A stretch of 7,308 bases of DNA from GCA-2687515 sp046582475 (GTDB taxonomy: Bacteria > Pseudomonadota > Alphaproteobacteria > Rhodospirillales > UBA2165): assembly GCA_046582475.1 (NCBI GenBank), contig JAYGEH010000308.1:1-7308 (forward strand), read 5' to 3'. Each line of letters opens with the position of its first letter. The first letter of the stretch is position 1. Positions 6,339 to 7,308 of this stretch are shown here, one piece after another. The notes under the pieces are model-generated. The model did no database searches. It was given only the letters and a program-made list of their open reading frames with translations, and was not told the origin of the DNA. The translations under genes were made by a program, and so were the position numbers.

Positions 6339-7308
6339 GCGACAAGCTGGCCCATTTCGTTACCTCCGAGCCGTTCGATCCCTATGAGGTCGAGGCCCTG
6401 ACCCCGGAGCAGGAGCGTTTCTATCTGGCCTCCCAATGGCGCATGATGTGGTGGCGTTTGAAGCGCCACAAGCTGGCGGTCTATTCCGGCGCGATCCTGT
6501 TTGTTCTCTATTTCTCGATCCTGATCACCGAGTTCCTTTCGCCCTACGCCCTAACCTCGCGCCATACGGATCATATATTCGCGCCGCCCCAGAGCATCAA
6601 TTTCTTCCACCAGGGCGAATTCGCCGGGCCCTTCGTCTACGGCCTCAATTTCAAGCTCAATATGTCGACCTTGAAGCGGGAATACACCATCGACACCAAT
6701 GCCGTACAGCCGTTGCGCTTCTTCTGCCGGGCCGACAAATATAATTTCTGGCTGGGTTTCGAAAGCGATGTGCATCTGGTCTGCGCGTCGGACGGCGGCA
6801 CATTTTTCTGGTTTGGCACCGACCGACTGGGGCGCGACGTATGGTCGCGCATTCTATACGGCACGCGGATATCGCTGACCGTCGGGCTGGTCGGTATTAT
6901 CCTATCGTTCATCCTCGGCATAACCATCGGCGGCGCCGCCGGCTATTTCGGTGGCTGGGTCGATAATATCGCACAGCGCACCATCGAGATTCTGCGCTCG
7001 ATGCCGGAATTGCCATTATGGCTGGGGCTGTCGGCGGCCCTGCCGGTTACCTGGTCGCCGGTTGCCATCTATTTCGGCATCACGCTGATCCTGGCCCTGT
7101 TGGATTGGCCGGGGCTGGCCCGCGCCGTGCGTTCAAAGCTGCTGGCTTTGCGCGAGGAAGATTTCGCCACCGCCGCCACCCTCATGGGCGCCTCGCCCGC
7201 CCGGGTCATCGCCCGCCACCTGCTGCCCAATTTCATGAGCCATTTGATCGCCTCCCTGACCCTGTCGATCCCCTCCATGATCCTGGCCGAGACCGCGCTC
7301 TCATTCCT
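6335..7308 (+). CDS. ABC importer permease, OppC/DppC type (3' end outside the window)
   Basis: Second channel subunit, partner of the upstream permease. The reading frame is open to the right edge: 324 residues are visible and the last ones (AETALSF) are the usual start of the OppC C-terminal motif AETALSFLGLG, so roughly the last 50-60 residues are missing. The protein has a cytoplasmic N-terminus of about 45 residues and a first helix at about 48-68. A large periplasmic segment (about 70-155) follows, with an FVYGLNFKLNM stretch and two cysteines (131, 150). Then comes the OppC signature GTDRLGRDVWSRILYG at 161-176. Further helices lie at about 180-205, 226-240 and 243-258. The EAA loop spans about 272-299 (DFATAATLMGASPARV near 276-291). 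A G-rich ribosome site (GAGGGGGG at 6318-6325) lies nine bases before the ATG, and the start overlaps the previous stop by four bases. E. coli OppC and DppC have a shorter segment between helix 1 and the signature; this longer form recurs with large binding proteins. Confidence 0.92.
   Translation, partial: MSDKLAHFVTSEPFDPYEVEALTPEQERFYLASQWRMMWWRLKRHKLAVYSGAILFVLYFSILITEFLSPYALTSRHTDHIFAPPQSINFFHQGEFAGPFVYGLNFKLNMSTLKREYTIDTNAVQPLRFFCRADKYNFWLGFESDVHLVCASDGGTFFWFGTDRLGRDVWSRILYGTRISLTVGLVGIILSFILGITIGGAAGYFGGWVDNIAQRTIEILRSMPELPLWLGLSAALPVTWSPVAIYFGITLILALLDWPGLARAVRSKLLALREEDFATAATLMGASPARVIARHLLPNFMSHLIASLTLSIPSMILAETALSF

Overview
The window is a compact, single-strand stretch of bacterial chromosome: six genes, all on the + strand, with almost no non-coding DNA. 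Moderate-to-high GC, protein style and gene families fit an alphaproteobacterium, perhaps Rhodospirillales-like. That placement is inferred from protein resemblance only; there is no rRNA or other marker gene here.

Layout. (1) Positions 1-933 hold the 3' part of a gene for a protein with a cyclic-nucleotide-binding domain followed by a GGDEF-like domain that has lost its catalytic motif; the frame is open to the left edge. (2) Positions 959-1459 encode a small membrane protein with two predicted helices and a PH-like soluble tail. (3) From 1456 to the right edge lies an ABC importer of the peptide/nickel/opine (Opp/Dpp) family: a two-in-one ATPase (1456-3369), a large periplasmic solute-binding protein (3366-5300), an OppB-type permease (5340-6338) and an OppC-type permease (6335 to the edge, truncated).

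Three of the five junctions are 4-base ATGA start/stop overlaps (1456, 3366, 6335), which suggests one transcript and translational coupling. The exceptions are a 25-base gap after gene 1, preceded by a 17-base perfect dyad over the gene 1 stop codon, and a 39-base AT-rich spacer before the first permease.

Working model: the binding protein captures a solute in the periplasm, the two permeases form the channel, and the fused ATPase supplies both nucleotide-binding domains. The substrate cannot be read from the sequence. The layout resembles YejABEF (one fused ATPase), but with the ATPase gene first. The binding protein and OppC-type permease look like the large-SBP branch common in Rhizobiales and Rhodospirillales rather than E. 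coli Yej.

I found no mobile element, CRISPR array, tRNA, rRNA or convincing terminator, and no evidence for a wholly new system. The best second-look items are the degenerate GGDEF domain, two perfect inverted repeats, the large periplasmic insertion with two cysteines in the OppC-type permease, and the lack of C-terminal cysteines in the ATPase.
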